Below are positions 1 to 7,838 of a stretch of 64,000 nucleotides of DNA, one piece after another. How positions within the stretch are numbered: position 1 is the stretch's first letter; every line of letters begins with the position of its first letter. Below the pieces are notes generated by a model. The model did not search any database. It had not been told where the DNA came from and was given only the letters and a program-made list of their open reading frames with translations. The position numbers and the translations under genes are program-made. Source of the DNA: Brumimicrobium sp041655765 (lineage in GTDB: Bacteria; Bacteroidota; Bacteroidia; Flavobacteriales_D; Crocinitomicaceae); contig JBBAEU010000002.1 in assembly GCA_041655765.1 (NCBI GenBank), positions 124,001 through 188,000 on the forward strand, in the 5' to 3' direction.

Positions 1-660
1 TTGTATTTGAATGAATTTAAAGAGAATCAAAAAAACACTGTATTATTTAATGCAGGAATTCTTGGGAGTATTACTTATCAAAATTTTACACTTAGGACAG
101 GGATAGAATTTTCACAGACAGGAGAGAAGTTTGATTTTGAATTAAATGATATGAGTAGTTATGATTCTACTATTTCATCAACCAATATTGTAAATCAGTT
201 GATTTCTTATTATGAACCGTGGGGTGCATGGAAGTATGACACAATCGTAGAGGAAATCATTACTTCAGACGAAACGGTTACCATCACTGATACGGTAAAA
301 TCACAAATGATAATTACAAATCGATATAATTGGATTTCTGTCCCTATATCTGTTGGATACCAATTTAATTGGAACAAGTTTTCGGTTATCCCAAGAGTTG
401 GCACAAGATTTAACTTTGCCTTCAGCAGAGATAATGGAAAACTGCCAAGTGAAGATTATTTGCAATTAGAAGAAAATACTTTTGAAAGATTTACCATTGA
501 TTATTCAATTGATTTAGAATTTCGAAGAGATTTTACAAATTGGCACGTATTCTTATCTCCTTATTTTCGTTCCAATTTTAAGCCAACTATCAATAGCCAA
601 GTTTTACAACGAAAATATTCAACATGGGGAGTAAATCTAGGCATTGGCTATAGATTTTAA
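1..660 (+). CDS. Outer membrane beta-barrel protein, C-terminal part (cut by window edge)
   Basis: The frame is open from the first base to the stop at 658-660, so the true start lies upstream; the TTG at position 1 is probably only an in-frame codon. The visible 219 residues show short alternating strands rich in aromatic residues (for example ISVPISVGYQF near residue 112) separated by polar loops, and the chain ends in Phe (GIGYRF), the usual last residue of outer-membrane barrels. This fits the porin-like barrel families common in Bacteroidota (PF13568-type), but the missing N-terminus prevents a firmer family call. No function can be assigned. A promoter for surE follows at once, so this gene is probably the end of a separate transcript. 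Confidence 0.6.
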   Translation: MYLNEFKENQKNTVLFNAGILGSITYQNFTLRTGIEFSQTGEKFDFELNDMSSYDSTISSTNIVNQLISYYEPWGAWKYDTIVEEIITSDETVTITDTVKSQMIITNRYNWISVPISVGYQFNWNKFSVIPRVGTRFNFAFSRDNGKLPSEDYLQLEENTFERFTIDYSIDLEFRRDFTNWHVFLSPYFRSNFKPTINSQVLQRKYSTWGVNLGIGYRF

Positions 661-677
661 TTATTGCGATATAATCC

Positions 678-709
678 TTTGCTCCGTTAACATCATTTTA
701 CTATCTTTG
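678..709 (+). promoter_or_regulatory. Bacteroidota-type promoter for surE-lpxB
   Basis: TTTG at 678-681 and TATCTTTG at 702-709 are separated by 20 bases, a full match to the Bacteroidota -33/-7 pattern TTTG-N17-23-TAnnTTTG. The predicted transcript start near 715 leaves a leader of about 19 bases before the surE ATG at 734. Confidence 0.65.
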
Positions 710-733
710 AGTTCTTAATAATAAGCAAAGAGT

Positions 734-1501
734 ATGTCGAAAAAACGTCCTTTAATTTTAGTAACAAATGATGATGGTATTCAAGCCAAAGGAATAAAAA
801 GCCTTGTTGAGGTTGCAGAACAATTTGGAGATGTTGTTATTGTCGCTCCTGACAGCCCTCAATCGGGTATGGGACATGCAATTACAGTAAATAATGTTTT
901 GCGTTTACATGATGTGCCATTTAACGGTCACCGCGCATTTATGTGCTCGGGTACACCAGTTGACTGTGTGAAGTTAGCAAACGCCGAAATTATTAAAGGT
1001 TTACCTGATTTGTTATTGTCGGGAATTAATCACGGAGAAAACAGCTCATCCAATGTTCTGTATTCTGGAACAATGTCGGCCGCAATTGAAGGTGCGATGA
1101 GTGGTGTTCCATCAATTGGATTTTCATTATTGGATTTTGACCCAGATGCTGACTTTACCGCATCTAAATGGGCTGCCACTGAGGTGATAAAACGTGCATT
1201 AACCAATGATTTACCCAAAAATATATGTTTAAATGTAAATATTCCGCAATTGGATGTCGAAGATATTAAAGGAATTCGTGTTTGTCGTCAAGCAAAAGCA
1301 TACTGGAACGATTCGTTTGATAAACGAAAAGACCAATTTGGAGCACCCTATTTCTGGCTGAAAGGAGAATTTAATCGCGATGATTGGAGCGAAGATTCAG
1401 ATATTTTTGCATTGGACAATGGCTATGTTTCTGTTGTTCCAACTCAATTTGATTTAACAGCTTATCATGCAATTAGTGAACTTAATCGGTGGAAGTTTTA
1501 A
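734..1501 (+). CDS. surE: 5'/3'-nucleotidase SurE
   Basis: SurE is a metal-dependent phosphatase that removes phosphate from nucleoside 5'- and 3'-monophosphates and is linked to stationary-phase survival. The 255-residue product has the family signature in order: the acidic metal-binding pair D13-D14 in LVTNDDG, the S44 loop (SGMGHAIT), CSGTPVDCVKLA, and the GINHGENSSSNVLYSGT segment followed by EGAMSGVPSIGFS. Length is normal for the family. It heads an apparent operon with a small membrane protein and lpxB, an arrangement I associate with Bacteroidota. The ATG at 734 puts the conserved LVTNDDG at the expected N-terminal position. Confidence 0.97.
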   Translation: MSKKRPLILVTNDDGIQAKGIKSLVEVAEQFGDVVIVAPDSPQSGMGHAITVNNVLRLHDVPFNGHRAFMCSGTPVDCVKLANAEIIKGLPDLLLSGINHGENSSSNVLYSGTMSAAIEGAMSGVPSIGFSLLDFDPDADFTASKWAATEVIKRALTNDLPKNICLNVNIPQLDVEDIKGIRVCRQAKAYWNDSFDKRKDQFGAPYFWLKGEFNRDDWSEDSDIFALDNGYVSVVPTQFDLTAYHAISELNRWKF

Positions 1502-1521
1502 CCAATATAAATTAGAAAACA

Positions 1522-1836
1522 ATGTCATTTTTCAATAAATTAGGGAAAAAATTAGACGATAGAAAATATGGGATTATATTCGGAATACTTTTCCCAATCA
1601 TTGCATTCGTACTTCTATGGATGATTAGGTTTAGTGATTTAACGTTCCAGCAAATGTATAACCTCGCAGCAAATAGTCCAGACAACAGAAATGTTGCCAT
1701 TTTCCCGATTTTACCCAATTTATTCTTGTTTTACTTTAGTAATTTCCGATTGAAATGGAATCGATTTACAACAGGTCTGGTTGCCGTAACAATCGTATAT
1801 GCGACATTAATTGCTTTTGTTATTCTTGTGGGATAA
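1522..1836 (+). CDS. Small membrane protein of unknown function in the surE-lpxB operon
   Basis: This 104-residue protein is not one I can assign to a named family. It has a basic N-terminus (KLGKKLDDRKYG) followed by three likely membrane segments, at about residues 17-35, 58-74 and 82-102. It starts 20 bases after the surE stop and ends 6 bases before the lpxB start, so it is almost certainly co-transcribed with both. Position next to lpxB makes an envelope role plausible, but nothing in the sequence shows it. The tight spacing and the clear membrane pattern support a real gene. Confidence 0.75.
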   Translation: MSFFNKLGKKLDDRKYGIIFGILFPIIAFVLLWMIRFSDLTFQQMYNLAANSPDNRNVAIFPILPNLFLFYFSNFRLKWNRFTTGLVAVTIVYATLIAFVILVG

Positions 1837-1842
1837 AACAAT

Positions 1843-2961
1843 ATGAAAAAAATCTATATCATAGCAGGCGAAGCATCGGGAGATTTACATGCTTCAAATT
1901 TGATGAAATCTATGCTACAAAAAGAGAAAAATATAGATTTTAGATATTGGGGGGGCGATTCTATGTCGGAAGTGCAAGGAAAACCTGTTAAACATATTTC
2001 AGAATTGGCTTTTATGGGCTTTATAGAAGTTGTCACTAACCTTAAAACCATACTCGGAAACATCAAGTTTTGCAAAGAAGATATATTGAAATATCAGCCA
2101 GATACATTGGTTTTGGTCGATTACCCAGGGTTTAATATTCGCATTGCAAAATGGGCGAAAAAACAAGGAATCAAGGTGATTTATTATATTTCGCCACAAA
2201 TTTGGGCTTGGAAACAAAGTCGGGTACACACCATTAAGAAGGTGGTTGACAAGATGTTGGTCATCCTTCCTTTTGAAAAAGAGTTTTATGCACAATTTGG
2301 AATGGATGTTACATTTGTTGGTCATCCATTGTTAGATGCAATTGAACAGTATAAAGCAAAAGTAAATAAAATCGACTTAAAGTCGAAATACAACCTAGAT
2401 GATAAACCAATTATTGCACTTTTACCAGGAAGTAGAAAACAAGAGGTTAGTAAAAAACTACCAATAATGCTTGAAAGTATAAAGGATTTTCAAGGTTATC
2501 AATTTGTCATTGCTGGTGCTTCTGTTTTACCAAAATCCTATTACGAACCGTTTTTAAAGTCGTCCAATGTTCAACTATTACATGGCGAAACCTACGATTT
2601 ATTATCCATTTCTACAGCAGCATTGGTTACTTCTGGAACTGCAACGTTGGAAACTGCCTTGTTTGGTATTCCTGAAGTGGTTTGTTACAAAGGAAACCCC
2701 ATTTCATATCTAATTGCCAAAAGGTTGATAAAAGTAAAATACATCAGTTTGGTTAACCTAATTTTAGACAAACAGGCGGTTAAAGAATTGATTCAAGCTG
2801 AATGTAACCCTAAACAAATTCGTGCTGAATTAAAGGCCATTTTGCCAGAAGGAAACAAACGTCAACAGTTAGAAAAAGACTACCAAGAATTAATACAAAT
2901 ATTGGGTGCTGGTGGAGCAAGCAATAAAGCTGCAGATGAGGTTTTGAGGGAAGTTAGGTAA
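1843..2961 (+). CDS. lpxB: Lipid-A-disaccharide synthase
   Basis: LpxB joins UDP-2,3-diacylglucosamine to lipid X to make the lipid A disaccharide, at the inner face of the cytoplasmic membrane. The 372-residue length is usual. Recognisable family segments are the N-terminal AGEASGDLHASNLM, GGDSM, the AFMGFIEVV stretch typical of LpxB, YYISPQIWAWK, VGHPLLD and the nucleotide-binding loop LLPGSRKQEV. The C-terminal part carries TSGTATLETALFG, as in other members of this GT-B glycosyltransferase family (GT19). It is the last gene of the surE operon. Its presence shows a Gram-negative outer membrane with lipid A. Confidence 0.97.
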   Translation: MKKIYIIAGEASGDLHASNLMKSMLQKEKNIDFRYWGGDSMSEVQGKPVKHISELAFMGFIEVVTNLKTILGNIKFCKEDILKYQPDTLVLVDYPGFNIRIAKWAKKQGIKVIYYISPQIWAWKQSRVHTIKKVVDKMLVILPFEKEFYAQFGMDVTFVGHPLLDAIEQYKAKVNKIDLKSKYNLDDKPIIALLPGSRKQEVSKKLPIMLESIKDFQGYQFVIAGASVLPKSYYEPFLKSSNVQLLHGETYDLLSISTAALVTSGTATLETALFGIPEVVCYKGNPISYLIAKRLIKVKYISLVNLILDKQAVKELIQAECNPKQIRAELKAILPEGNKRQQLEKDYQELIQILGAGGASNKAADEVLREVR

Positions 2962-3142
2962 GGGAGCTTGTTGTCTGAAAAATAAACCACTTTCTTAAAC
3001 TTTTTTCAACCTGTTATAATACAAAATTATAGAGTTTATTGCTAAAAGTTCAGTTTCCTAACTTCTAGGTACTAACAAACTCATTTTAATAAATCGTTTT
3101 TAAATCATTCCATACAATCAAATAAAGCAGTAATTTTACGTC

Positions 3143-4327
3143 ATGCAACGATATTCAGCTATCATATTTGTCATCTTATTTGTTCAGTTTTCTTTTGGGC
3201 AAAACATTGATATAGGTGTTTATCGTTCACATAATATTCAACAAATTGATTTCCGTTATTTAGAAGGTGGTTATAGCGTTTTAGTCGATAAAATACCGCA
3301 GGAAAACTTAAAAAATGGAGAAACTATTTCCATTTTAAAATCTGGGGACAAAGTTACTCTAAAAAGAAACAATCAAACTGTTGGAATATTTAAAAGCGTT
3401 GTTTTGTCACCTACTGGCACCGAAAATTCGCTTCAACTAAATCCTCGATCTCCAAATTTAAAAGAAAGAAATTATTATGATGGATTTACAGTTCGTGCTG
3501 AATCAAATGGTTTGAAAATCATAAATAATGTTTCATATCGTCATTATTTAGGCGGAGTAATTCAGTCGGAAGGAGGGTATGGGCAATCAATTGAATATTA
3601 TAAGTCCCAAGCGGTGATTTCCAGAACGTATGCGTTAAAACATATTAATCGACATTCCAAAGAAGGATTTAATTTGTGCGATCAAGTTCATTGCCAAGCT
3701 TATTATAACAAAGTTAAAAGCTCTCAAACAATTATAGATGCCGTTAATGAAACCAATGGAATTTATATGGTAGATACTTTCACGAATGAACTTGTTGAAT
3801 CTTATTTTTTTGCTAATTGTGGCGGAGAAACAAGTATGGCAGATTATGTTTGGAGACAGAATTTACCTTATTTAAAACCAGTGGTTGATACATTTTGTGT
3901 ACATACGAGACAAGCGAAATGGGTGAAGAGGGTTCCAAAACAAAAATGGAGGGATTTTTTGGTTAAAGAATATTTTTATCCCATTGAAGATAGTTTGTAT
4001 GCCGAGATTATCTACGACTTTAAGCAAGACGAACGAAAAGCATTTTATATCAGTCCGCATTTAGGCATTCCTTTGCGCGATTTAAGATATAAATTCGGAT
4101 TAAAATCAACTTTTTTTTCATGCTATTCAGAAGGAGATGATGTGATAATTGAAGGCCGTGGATTTGGTCATGGAGTCGGATTGTGCCAAGAAGGAGCAAT
4201 GAACATGGCTAAAGCTGGGTATGATTATAAAAAAATTATACAATTCTACTATTCTGGTGTAGATTTTAAACAATATTTGGAGGATGTGTTTTTTGCACAA
4301 CAGCCAAAAGGCGAGATGAATTTTTAA
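3143..4327 (+). CDS. Secreted SpoIID/LytB-domain protein
   Basis: The 394-residue product starts with a signal peptide (cleavage likely after FSFGQ, about residue 20). It then carries a SpoIID/LytB domain, with the typical EGGYGQSIEYYKSQAVISRTYAL helix, CDQVHCQAY, a NCGGETSMADYVW segment and the C-terminal GFGHGVGLCQEGAMNMA motif. In sporulating Firmicutes SpoIID is a lytic transglycosylase that trims denuded peptidoglycan. Here, in a non-sporulating Gram-negative, a periplasmic role in cell-wall remodelling is inferred. The conserved glutamate of the EGGY segment would be the catalytic acid. It lies 181 bases after lpxB and so may have its own promoter. Confidence 0.85.
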   Translation: MQRYSAIIFVILFVQFSFGQNIDIGVYRSHNIQQIDFRYLEGGYSVLVDKIPQENLKNGETISILKSGDKVTLKRNNQTVGIFKSVVLSPTGTENSLQLNPRSPNLKERNYYDGFTVRAESNGLKIINNVSYRHYLGGVIQSEGGYGQSIEYYKSQAVISRTYALKHINRHSKEGFNLCDQVHCQAYYNKVKSSQTIIDAVNETNGIYMVDTFTNELVESYFFANCGGETSMADYVWRQNLPYLKPVVDTFCVHTRQAKWVKRVPKQKWRDFLVKEYFYPIEDSLYAEIIYDFKQDERKAFYISPHLGIPLRDLRYKFGLKSTFFSCYSEGDDVIIEGRGFGHGVGLCQEGAMNMAKAGYDYKKIIQFYYSGVDFKQYLEDVFFAQQPKGEMNF

Positions 4328-4368
4328 GCAGTAAAGCAATAAAATAAATTATCTCGCTATCCAAAATT

Positions 4369-5307
4369 TTATTCCAAAATAAACTTCACAATCTTTGGAA
4401 TCAACTCCTGATGTAACGGTAAGTCGGGATTATAGTAAGTTTTGATATTTTCGTCCCTTTCTTCTGGAGCTGTTTTTAGAATATGATTCATCCCTTCAAT
4501 AATAATTAACTGCGCATTTTCATTGGCTTCTTTGAGCATTTTTGCATCGTCAACCGTAGTTTGGATATCCGTTGTTCCTTGAATGATAAGTATAGGAATA
4601 TCTAATTTGGAAATCTCCTCCGTCGGATTTTTTGCAAAAAATGAAATCAAATAAGGCTGTACACTTTCCCGAAAGACTGAGGCGAGTTGGATTGGGACTT
4701 CATCGACAGTGTCTCCATTTTTTAATTCGTACAAGATTTGTTCAGATTGTTGGTATAATTCAGCGGGCAAATTACTTAATTGTTCTGCCAAAACTTCATC
4801 GATTGTGCGACCAATGCCAGCTATGGAAATAAACTTTGAAATGGCTTCGTTCTTATTGGCTGTTAACAAACCAATTAAAGAACCTTCAGAATGACCGATG
4901 AGAATGATTTTATCATATTTCTTCTTTTGCAAAAATGAAATCCATGCTTCAACCTGTTCTACATTGTCATCGAAAAGCATATCTTTTTCTTCCACTTTAG
5001 AAACGCTTTCACCAATTGCTAACTTGTCATAGCGCAAACTTGAAATACCTTGTTTTGCCAATTCTTCTGCCATTAATTGATAAGTTTTTGCCTTAATTCC
5101 CGTGGGAGAGTTTCCGTTTCTGTCAGTTGGTCCAGAACCAGGAATAATTATTGCAACAGGCGCATCTTTCTTTCTTACTTTTAAAAATGTTCCATAAAGA
5201 AATTCATCACCCAATGGCACTTTCACATCCCTCTCTTTTTGAGCGAATGAGATATTAGTAATAAATAAACATACAATTGCAAGTGTCTTCCAGTTTAATT
5301 TCCTCAT
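4369..5307 (-). CDS. Secreted alpha/beta hydrolase
   Basis: This 312-residue protein has a signal peptide ending near SFAQ (residue 22) and an alpha/beta-hydrolase fold. Visible elements are the oxyanion-hole strand IIPGSGPTDRNGN, the nucleophile elbow GHSEGSLIG, an acid-bearing strand IQGTTDIQTTV and the catalytic histidine in EGMNHILK. It belongs with the S9/YqiA-like serine hydrolases that Bacteroidota export to the periplasm. The natural substrate (ester or peptide) cannot be read from the sequence. It is convergent with the SpoIID gene and divergent from pabB, so it is probably a single-gene transcript. Confidence 0.85.
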   Translation of the reverse strand: MRKLNWKTLAIVCLFITNISFAQKERDVKVPLGDEFLYGTFLKVRKKDAPVAIIIPGSGPTDRNGNSPTGIKAKTYQLMAEELAKQGISSLRYDKLAIGESVSKVEEKDMLFDDNVEQVEAWISFLQKKKYDKIILIGHSEGSLIGLLTANKNEAISKFISIAGIGRTIDEVLAEQLSNLPAELYQQSEQILYELKNGDTVDEVPIQLASVFRESVQPYLISFFAKNPTEEISKLDIPILIIQGTTDIQTTVDDAKMLKEANENAQLIIIEGMNHILKTAPEERDENIKTYYNPDLPLHQELIPKIVKFILE

Positions 5308-5375
5308 AATTCCCTAAATTTTAATCGAATCTCAGGTTTGATTTCTTAAATTCGTGGTCTAATAAGTTAAAGGTA

Positions 5376-6572
5376 GTGAAAAATAATTTTATATATCTAA
5401 CGAACAACAAAAATCTGTCCATCTTGGCATTTGGTGTCGAAGATATTATAGAATATGGGGGAAATTCAAAATTAGAAGAACTTGATGGTTTTCTAAAAAG
5501 TCACGAGAATGATTATCGATTTGGATTTTTATCCTACGACCTGAAAGAAGATATATGGAACAAAAAAAGCAATAATATTGACAATATCGGTTTTCCTAAA
5601 TTTGGTTTTTTCGTTCCTAAATATGTTGTCCAATGGGAAAATAATGACAAAAAAGTTTATCTGAAAGGAAATAAAAATGATGAATCTGAGGATTTTGTTG
5701 CATCTTTCTTTGAGAATCAGTCGAAAGCAGAAGAAATGAATATTGAGCTTTCTCCTCGTTTAAGTAAAACGGGCTATATTCAGCAAGTTATAAATATCCA
5801 AAATGACATTAAAAATGGAGAAATAGAAGAGATTAATTTTTGTCAAGAATTTTATGGGGAAAATGTCGATATTTCTCCCATTCCGACGTTTTTCAAGCTC
5901 AATGATGTTGCCAAAACTCCTTTTTCAAGTTTTCTACAATGGAATAATAGCTCTGCTTTGTGTATGAGTCCTGAAAGATTTTTAAAAAGAACACGAAATA
6001 CATTGACTACGCAACCAATTAAAGGAACAGCAAAGCGTGGCGAAACATTGGAAGAAGATAAACAACTAAAGAATGCACTAATTTCTAGTAAAAAGGAACA
6101 AAATGAAAATATTTTAACAACAAAAGCCGTTCAAAGTGAACTGTCAAAATTGGCAAAAAATAAGCATGCTGAAATTACAGAGTTGTGTCAATTATATTCT
6201 TTTGAAACAGTTCATCAACTTATTTCAACCATTGAAGCCGAGATTGAAAGTGATTTGTCCTTTAGAGAGATTATTGAAGCTCTTTTTCCGATGGGAAGCA
6301 TGACGGGAGTTCCTTCAAATATTGCCACCCATAAAATTGATAAGTATGAGAACTTTAACCGTGGATTGTATTCTGGAACCATCGGCTACATCAAGCCAAA
6401 TGGCGATTTTGATTTTAATGTAGTGATTCGTACTCTGTTATATAATTTTCCAAAAAAATACCTTTCATGTCCTGTTGGTGGAGCAATTACATCAAAGTCA
6501 ATTCCAGAATCTGAATATGAAGAGTGTTTAATCAAAATTGAAAGTATTCGCAATGTTTTAAATGGAAGGTAA
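5376..6572 (+). CDS. pabB: Aminodeoxychorismate synthase component I (chorismate-binding)
   Basis: The enzyme aminates chorismate to 4-amino-4-deoxychorismate, the precursor of p-aminobenzoate and folate. The 398-residue protein carries the chorismate-binding domain. The PIKGT motif with Lys at residue 216 points to PabB, since anthranilate synthase has PIAGT. It is followed by GSMTGVPS, GLYSGTIGYI and DFNVVIRTL. Isochorismate synthase is the main alternative but fits these motifs less well. The start is GTG, since no ATG lies upstream in frame near the folded N-terminus. It overlaps tilS by 11 bases, which suggests translational coupling. Confidence 0.85.
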   Translation: MKNNFIYLTNNKNLSILAFGVEDIIEYGGNSKLEELDGFLKSHENDYRFGFLSYDLKEDIWNKKSNNIDNIGFPKFGFFVPKYVVQWENNDKKVYLKGNKNDESEDFVASFFENQSKAEEMNIELSPRLSKTGYIQQVINIQNDIKNGEIEEINFCQEFYGENVDISPIPTFFKLNDVAKTPFSSFLQWNNSSALCMSPERFLKRTRNTLTTQPIKGTAKRGETLEEDKQLKNALISSKKEQNENILTTKAVQSELSKLAKNKHAEITELCQLYSFETVHQLISTIEAEIESDLSFREIIEALFPMGSMTGVPSNIATHKIDKYENFNRGLYSGTIGYIKPNGDFDFNVVIRTLLYNFPKKYLSCPVGGAITSKSIPESEYEECLIKIESIRNVLNGR

Positions 6573-7746
6573 AGTAGTAAAATATTGGGTGGCTTGTAGT
6601 GGAGGTGTCGATTCAGTCGTTCTTACATACTTATTGTTTCTGTCAAACATGAAATTTGGTATTTTACATTGTAATTTTCATTTGAGGGAAGAAGATTCAA
6701 ATGTAGATGAACAATTTGTAAGGGATTTAGCCAAAGAGCTCAATGTTCCTATTCAAGTTCGTCAATTTAACACAAAAAGTCATGGAATAAAACGGGGATT
6801 AAATACGCAATTGGCGGCAAGAGAATTACGATACAATTGGTTTGATGAAATCATAAATGATGGAGGAATCGTTTTTGTTGCACATCACTTTGATGACCAA
6901 CTTGAAACTTTCTTTTTACAGCTGAGAAGAGGCGGAAGTGTACGTGCTTTAGCTGCTATGCCAACGTTTAGGAATGGATATTTGCGACCATTATTAAAAT
7001 ATACTAAGGCTGAATTAATTGAATTAGCTTATAAGAATAATTGGAAATGGCGCGAAGATAAAAGCAATGAAAGTGATAACTATACAAGGAATTGGTATCG
7101 ACATGAAGTTTTGCCTTTTCTCAAAAGAAATACTTTTCCATTAGAGGAAGTTGTGCCGTTGGTTGAAAACTTCCAAAGTCTTTTAACGTTTTTGAAAACA
7201 TTGGATATCCCAAACGAAATTAATATATTCGATTGGCTACAGATGCCCATTTGGTTAAAACAACATATCTTATCCGAACACGAACTGGGCGAATTTCCAG
7301 CTTATGAAATTGACCGTTTAGCGAATACTTTTAAAGGGAAATTTATTGGAAATAATAAGTCTCAAGTCTGGAATGAAGGAACAACATTGATTTTCTCAAA
7401 AGTTAAAGAAGAAAAGCCTGTTAAATCTCTAGATATTCAGAAAACACCAAATAAAAATATTGCTTTTCAAAGAGATTTAATGTTTTTAGATGCCGAGAAG
7501 ATTAAAGGAGAATTATCTTTTCGAAAATGGTTACCTGGCGATTATTTCCAGCCTATCGGTATGAAAGGAATGAAAACAGTTGCTAAGTTTTTGCGCGACA
7601 GAAAAGTAGAATCATCCAAGAAAAAAGACATATATGTTTTAACTGATGAAACGGAAAGAATTATCGGGATTTTTAGATTTGGCGTTGCAGAGTTTGTCAA
7701 GGTAAGAGAAGATACGAAAACTGTTCTAAAAGTTAAATTAGAATGA
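6562..7746 (+). CDS. tilS: tRNA(Ile)-lysidine synthase TilS
   Basis: TilS attaches lysine to C34 of the CAU-anticodon tRNA-Ile using ATP, so that it reads AUA and no longer AUG. The 394-residue protein opens with the PP-loop ATP-binding motif SGGVDSV (residues 13-19), followed by HCNFHLREEDSN, HHFDDQLETFFLQLRRG and RPLLKYTKAELIE, all typical of the N-terminal ATPase domain. The C-terminal TilS domain includes FRKWLPGDYFQPIGMKG. Length is within the normal range. The ATG lies inside the last codons of pabB (ATGGAAGGTAA overlap), so it is probably translated by coupling. Confidence 0.95.
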   Translation: MEGKVVKYWVACSGGVDSVVLTYLLFLSNMKFGILHCNFHLREEDSNVDEQFVRDLAKELNVPIQVRQFNTKSHGIKRGLNTQLAARELRYNWFDEIINDGGIVFVAHHFDDQLETFFLQLRRGGSVRALAAMPTFRNGYLRPLLKYTKAELIELAYKNNWKWREDKSNESDNYTRNWYRHEVLPFLKRNTFPLEEVVPLVENFQSLLTFLKTLDIPNEINIFDWLQMPIWLKQHILSEHELGEFPAYEIDRLANTFKGKFIGNNKSQVWNEGTTLIFSKVKEEKPVKSLDIQKTPNKNIAFQRDLMFLDAEKIKGELSFRKWLPGDYFQPIGMKGMKTVAKFLRDRKVESSKKKDIYVLTDETERIIGIFRFGVAEFVKVREDTKTVLKVKLE

Positions 7747-7749
7747 CAC

Positions 7750-7771
7750 TATCCCGTAAACTGTGTAAATT
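7750..7771 (+). repeat. Left copy of a near-matching inverted 22-bp sequence (transposon-end-like)
   Basis: The 22 bases starting 3 bases after the tilS stop, read on the minus strand, match 14078-14099 on the plus strand at 19 of 22 positions, with an unbroken core TTACACAGTTTA. The pair faces inward around the accessory secreted-protein block. The ctgtgtaa core reminds me of IS256-type termini, but no transposase is present, so this remains inference. Confidence 0.45.
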
Positions 7772-7776
7772 ATATA

Positions 7777-7820
7777 CAATAAAACAAAGCCTCCAAAAAA
7801 TGGACAACTTTGTTTTATTG
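7777..7820. terminator. Hairpin between convergent tilS and S74 genes
   Basis: A perfect 13-bp inverted repeat (CAATAAAACAAAG at 7777-7789, CTTTGTTTTATTG at 7808-7820) encloses a smaller nested TCCA/TGGA hairpin. It sits between two converging genes and is most simply a two-way transcription terminator. It lacks a GC-rich stem. Confidence 0.55.
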
Positions 7821-7838
7821 ACATATTTTAAGATACAT

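Noticed and set aside
5376..6572. Isochorismate synthase or anthranilate synthase component I
   Set aside because: The PIKGT lysine and DFNVVIRTL fit PabB better than PIAGT of TrpE or the isochorismate synthase pattern.
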